Below the pieces are notes generated by a model. That model saw nothing but the letters and a program-made list of their open reading frames with translations, was not told the origin of the DNA and did no database searches. DNA of 7,497 nucleotides from DASRJG01 sp032124015 (GTDB lineage: Bacteria > Acidobacteriota > Polarisedimenticolia > Polarisedimenticolales > DASRJG01). The first letter of the stretch is position 1; every line of letters begins with the position of its first letter. The stretch spans positions 1-7,497 of the forward strand of contig JAQBEH010000077.1 of the NCBI GenBank assembly GCA_032124015.1, given 5' to 3'. Below are positions 6,062 to 7,497 of this stretch, piece after piece. The position numbers and the translations under genes are program-made.

Positions 6062-7045
6062 TTGATCCGTGCGCTACTTTACGATCCGCCTGACGGGCGG
6101 CTTCGCGACGGGGGAACCGAGCTGATCGACGCCTGGGAGCGAGCCACGGCGGCCACGATCTGGGTCGTGATCGCGGACGAGCCCCGCGAGATCGAGGAGG
6201 ACCTCCTAATGAAGCGCTTCGGGATTCACCCGTTCGCGCTGGCCGACGCTCTCCTCGACCGCCACCCACCGAAGATCGAGGGGTTCCGAGACAACACCTT
6301 CATTCTCTTGAAAGGCCTGGACGCGCAGTCGACTTCACTCGAGTTGAACACGATCCAGCTGTCACTGTTCGTCGGCGAACGGTTCCTGGTCACCCGCAGC
6401 TCGGGGCATTCGGTGAGCACGGACAACGTGCTGTTCAGGCTAACGTCGGGTGCCCTTCCTCCCGACATCTCGAGGCCGGCCCTCGCGCTGTGTGTGTGCC
6501 GGACCGTGGCTGACCGGTTCTTGCCGTTGCTGCTCGCCGTAGAGAAGCGGCTGGAAGAGATGGAGACGGAGATGCTCGAGCGGCCGAGCGACGCGCTGCT
6601 CGGCGAACTGGTGCGGCAGAAGGGCGACCTCAAACGAGTCTTGCGCATCCTGCAGTACCACGCGCAGGTCTTCACCACCGCCCGCTCCCACACGCCGCAG
6701 CAACTCGTGGGCCACGATCACGAGTTGGTCGACGTGCAGGAGCAGCTCGACCGCCTGCTGAGCCTCGCGCGGCTTTACTACGAGCTGACGGACGATCTGA
6801 TGAATGGTTATCTCTCGCTATCCGCCCACCGGCTCAACCAGATCATGCAGACGCTGACGATCGTAACCGTCGTGTTCGTCCCGGTCACGTTCCTGGCCGG
6901 GATCTACGGCATGAATTTCGAGTTCATGCCGGAGCTCCGTATCCGCGGCGCCTATTTCTTCCTGCTGGGTACGATGCTCACGGTGGTAACGGCGATCCTG
7001 CTGGTGTTCTACCGACGGGGCTGGCTGGAACGCCATCGTCGTTGA
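6062..7045 (+). CDS. corA: CorA-family magnesium/divalent metal transporter
   Basis: CorA proteins are inner-membrane homopentamers that take up Mg2+ (some Co2+ or Ni2+; ZntB relatives move Zn2+). The product has 327 residues, normal for the family. The start is TTG at 6062, with AAGGAG (6048-6053) 8 bases upstream. Residues 1-150 form the cytosolic alpha/beta domain (VGERFLVTRSS). A long helical stalk follows, about 160-260 (VEKRLEEMETEMLERPSDALL, then LYYELTDDLMNGYLSLSAHRLNQIMQ). TM1 is about 260-281, followed by the signature YGMNFEFMPEL with Gly-Met-Asn at 283-285. TM2 is about 297-317, and the C-terminus is basic (RRGWLERHRR). All hallmarks are intact. It appears monocistronic, bracketed by two tRNA-Leu 3' fragments in the same orientation. 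The exact ion cannot be read from sequence. Confidence 0.93.
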   Translation: MIRALLYDPPDGRLRDGGTELIDAWERATAATIWVVIADEPREIEEDLLMKRFGIHPFALADALLDRHPPKIEGFRDNTFILLKGLDAQSTSLELNTIQLSLFVGERFLVTRSSGHSVSTDNVLFRLTSGALPPDISRPALALCVCRTVADRFLPLLLAVEKRLEEMETEMLERPSDALLGELVRQKGDLKRVLRILQYHAQVFTTARSHTPQQLVGHDHELVDVQEQLDRLLSLARLYYELTDDLMNGYLSLSAHRLNQIMQTLTIVTVVFVPVTFLAGIYGMNFEFMPELRIRGAYFFLLGTMLTVVTAILLVFYRRGWLERHRR

Positions 7046-7307
7046 GTCGTCGGGCGGCGGCTTGCGAGCATCGTCCGGGACCCTCGGATTTTGGCGACTG
7101 AAGCCCGATGCGCACCTTCGATGGTCGACTCGTTCACGAAGGGGATGTAGTGCGGCATCGGGGCTGTCCGTCTTGGACGAGTTCAGTCGATCATCCGGAT
7201 TGTCCGGGTCGTGATCTGGCATCCCGCGAGGTGCTCCTCGGCGACTCTACCGCATTGGGCGCGGTAGTCCGAGCATTCCGGGATCGACAAGATCAACGGA
7301 GGATCGC
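7046..7307. other. Intergenic region after corA
   Basis: I see no convincing gene in these 262 bases. A perfect 7-bp stem, CTACCGC (7247-7253) with GCGGTAG (7261-7267), has a 7-base loop but no T-tract, so it is not a standard terminator. A short minus-strand frame across 7187-7290 ends in IRMID and contains CGRVAEEHLAGCQ. It has no visible start signal and I leave it uncalled. Confidence 0.4.
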
Positions 7308-7349
7308 TGGTGCCGAAGGCTGGACTCGAACCAGCAATCCCTTACGGGG
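7308..7349 (-). pseudogene. Second 3' fragment of a tRNA-Leu-type gene, attachment-site-like
   Basis: Read on the minus strand: T-arm GCTGG-TTCGAGT-CCAGC (7319-7335), acceptor strand CTTCGGC (7312-7318), discriminator A (7311) and a full encoded CCA (7308-7310). Bases 7309-7336 are identical to 5628-5655. Before the T-arm the sequence resembles a variable arm (ATCCC pairs with GGGAT), but no anticodon arm can be formed beyond it, so the gene is not intact. It is shorter than the fragment at 5628 and has the same orientation. Confidence 0.75.
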
Positions 7350-7410
7350 ATTACGAGGGGGGTCGTACAGTCCGAGCGTTATGGTGACACCGGTGGACAC
7401 GCGGCTTCCT
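7346..7410 (+). repeat. 65-bp module-boundary repeat, copy 2
   Basis: This is the ungapped partner of 5741-5805 (54/65 identical) at a constant offset of 1605 bases. Its part at 7378-7400 also matches 2499-2521 at 22 of 23 positions. It follows the second tRNA fragment directly and overlaps the 3' part of the truncated minus-strand toxin frame. Confidence 0.8.
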
Positions 7411-7455
7411 ACGCGTCACGCGCTCCCACGCCCGCTCGGTCCAGACGACCTTCAT
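7351..7455 (-). pseudogene. Truncated RelE/ParE-type toxin, N-terminal remnant
   Basis: The minus-strand frame begins at the ATG complementary to 7453-7455 and reads MKVVWTERAWERVTR, then RKPRVHRCHH and stops after 34 residues. The first 13 or so residues strongly resemble the N-terminal strand and helix of RelE/ParE ribosome-cutting or gyrase-targeting toxins, which are normally 85-100 residues. The resemblance ends about where the 65-bp repeat begins (7410), so the repeat appears to have replaced the rest of the gene. Its ATG overlaps the stop of an upstream frame as ATGA, typical of an antitoxin-toxin operon. So short a match cannot prove the family. Confidence 0.42.
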
Positions 7456-7497
7456 CCCCCGGCGCGCTTGTTTCGCCACGCGCGGAGGCGGTTCTTG
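7452..7497 (-). CDS. C-terminal end of a probable antitoxin gene (runs off window)
   Basis: The last 14 codons of a minus-strand frame enter from the right edge and read KNRLRAWRNKRAGG. The stop overlaps the start of the toxin-like frame by four bases (ATGA). The basic, helical C-terminus and the coupling suggest a TA antitoxin. The family cannot be determined from this fragment. Confidence 0.35.
   Translation of the reverse strand, partial: KNRLRAWRNKRAGG

Noticed and set aside
5776..6093. 105-codon plus-strand frame starting MVTQVETG
   Set aside because: Only the start is shared with the frame at 7381, because both lie in the DNA repeat. The rest is not conserved and it overlaps the well-supported corA start.
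7247..7267. Perfect 7-bp hairpin after corA as a terminator
   Set aside because: No T-tract follows on either strand, and it is 200 bases from the corA stop.
7308..7378. Complete tRNA gene on the minus strand
   Set aside because: Beyond the variable-arm-like stem no anticodon arm with T33 and paired stem can be formed, and no 5' acceptor GCCGAAG is present, so only the 3' part is real.
7381..7497. Plus-strand open frame starting MVTPVDTR and running off the window
   Set aside because: It is antisense to a more protein-like minus-strand antitoxin/toxin overlap, and its start lies within the repeat.
1..7497. CRISPR array
   Set aside because: No regularly spaced short repeats with unique spacers were seen. 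The repeats found are few, unevenly spaced and linked to tRNA sequence or to one gene.

Overview
The window is GC-rich DNA from a bacterium I cannot place firmly. The general look (high GC, IS91-type element, VapBC, CorA, a remnant resembling VWA-associated beta-sandwich proteins) suits a soil or sediment lineage such as Acidobacteriota or Myxococcota, but that is inference only. It reads as an accessory region: mobile-element genes, gene remnants, toxin-antitoxin (TA) genes and repeated tRNA fragments surround a few intact genes.

Layout. (1) About 96-2445, IS91-type element: a tyrosine recombinase gene broken by a one-base deletion, then an apparently intact Y2 (HUH) transposase and a non-coding tail. 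(2) 2499-3282: a 23-bp repeat, a promoter/operator-like AT-rich site and an intact vapBC pair. (3) 3283-4640: a doubtful small ORF, an AT-rich patch, a multiply frameshifted protein remnant, and the C-terminal remnant of an rve-type (DDE) transposase. (4) 4847-5473, minus strand: a secreted protein of unknown function with a tandem internal duplication. (5) 5628-5805: a 3' fragment of tRNA-Leu(UAA) ending in the anticodon loop, a strong hairpin and a 65-bp repeat. (6) 6062-7045: a CorA-type metal transporter. (7) 7308-7497: a second tRNA-Leu 3' fragment, a second copy of the 65-bp repeat, and on the minus strand what looks like a truncated RelE/ParE toxin with the end of its antitoxin gene.

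The most interesting pattern is the repeat set. Two tRNA-Leu 3' fragments share 28 identical bases in the same orientation. Each is followed by a copy of a 65-bp repeat (54/65 identical), and 22 of 23 bases from the second copy recur at 2499, upstream of vapBC. These repeats fall where unrelated modules meet (IS tail/vapBC, secreted protein/corA, corA/truncated toxin). I infer repeated integration or recombination at tRNA-Leu-derived attachment sites, leaving a mosaic of short modules. No intact recombinase obviously dedicated to these sites is in the window, so a new cassette system is a hypothesis rather than a conclusion.
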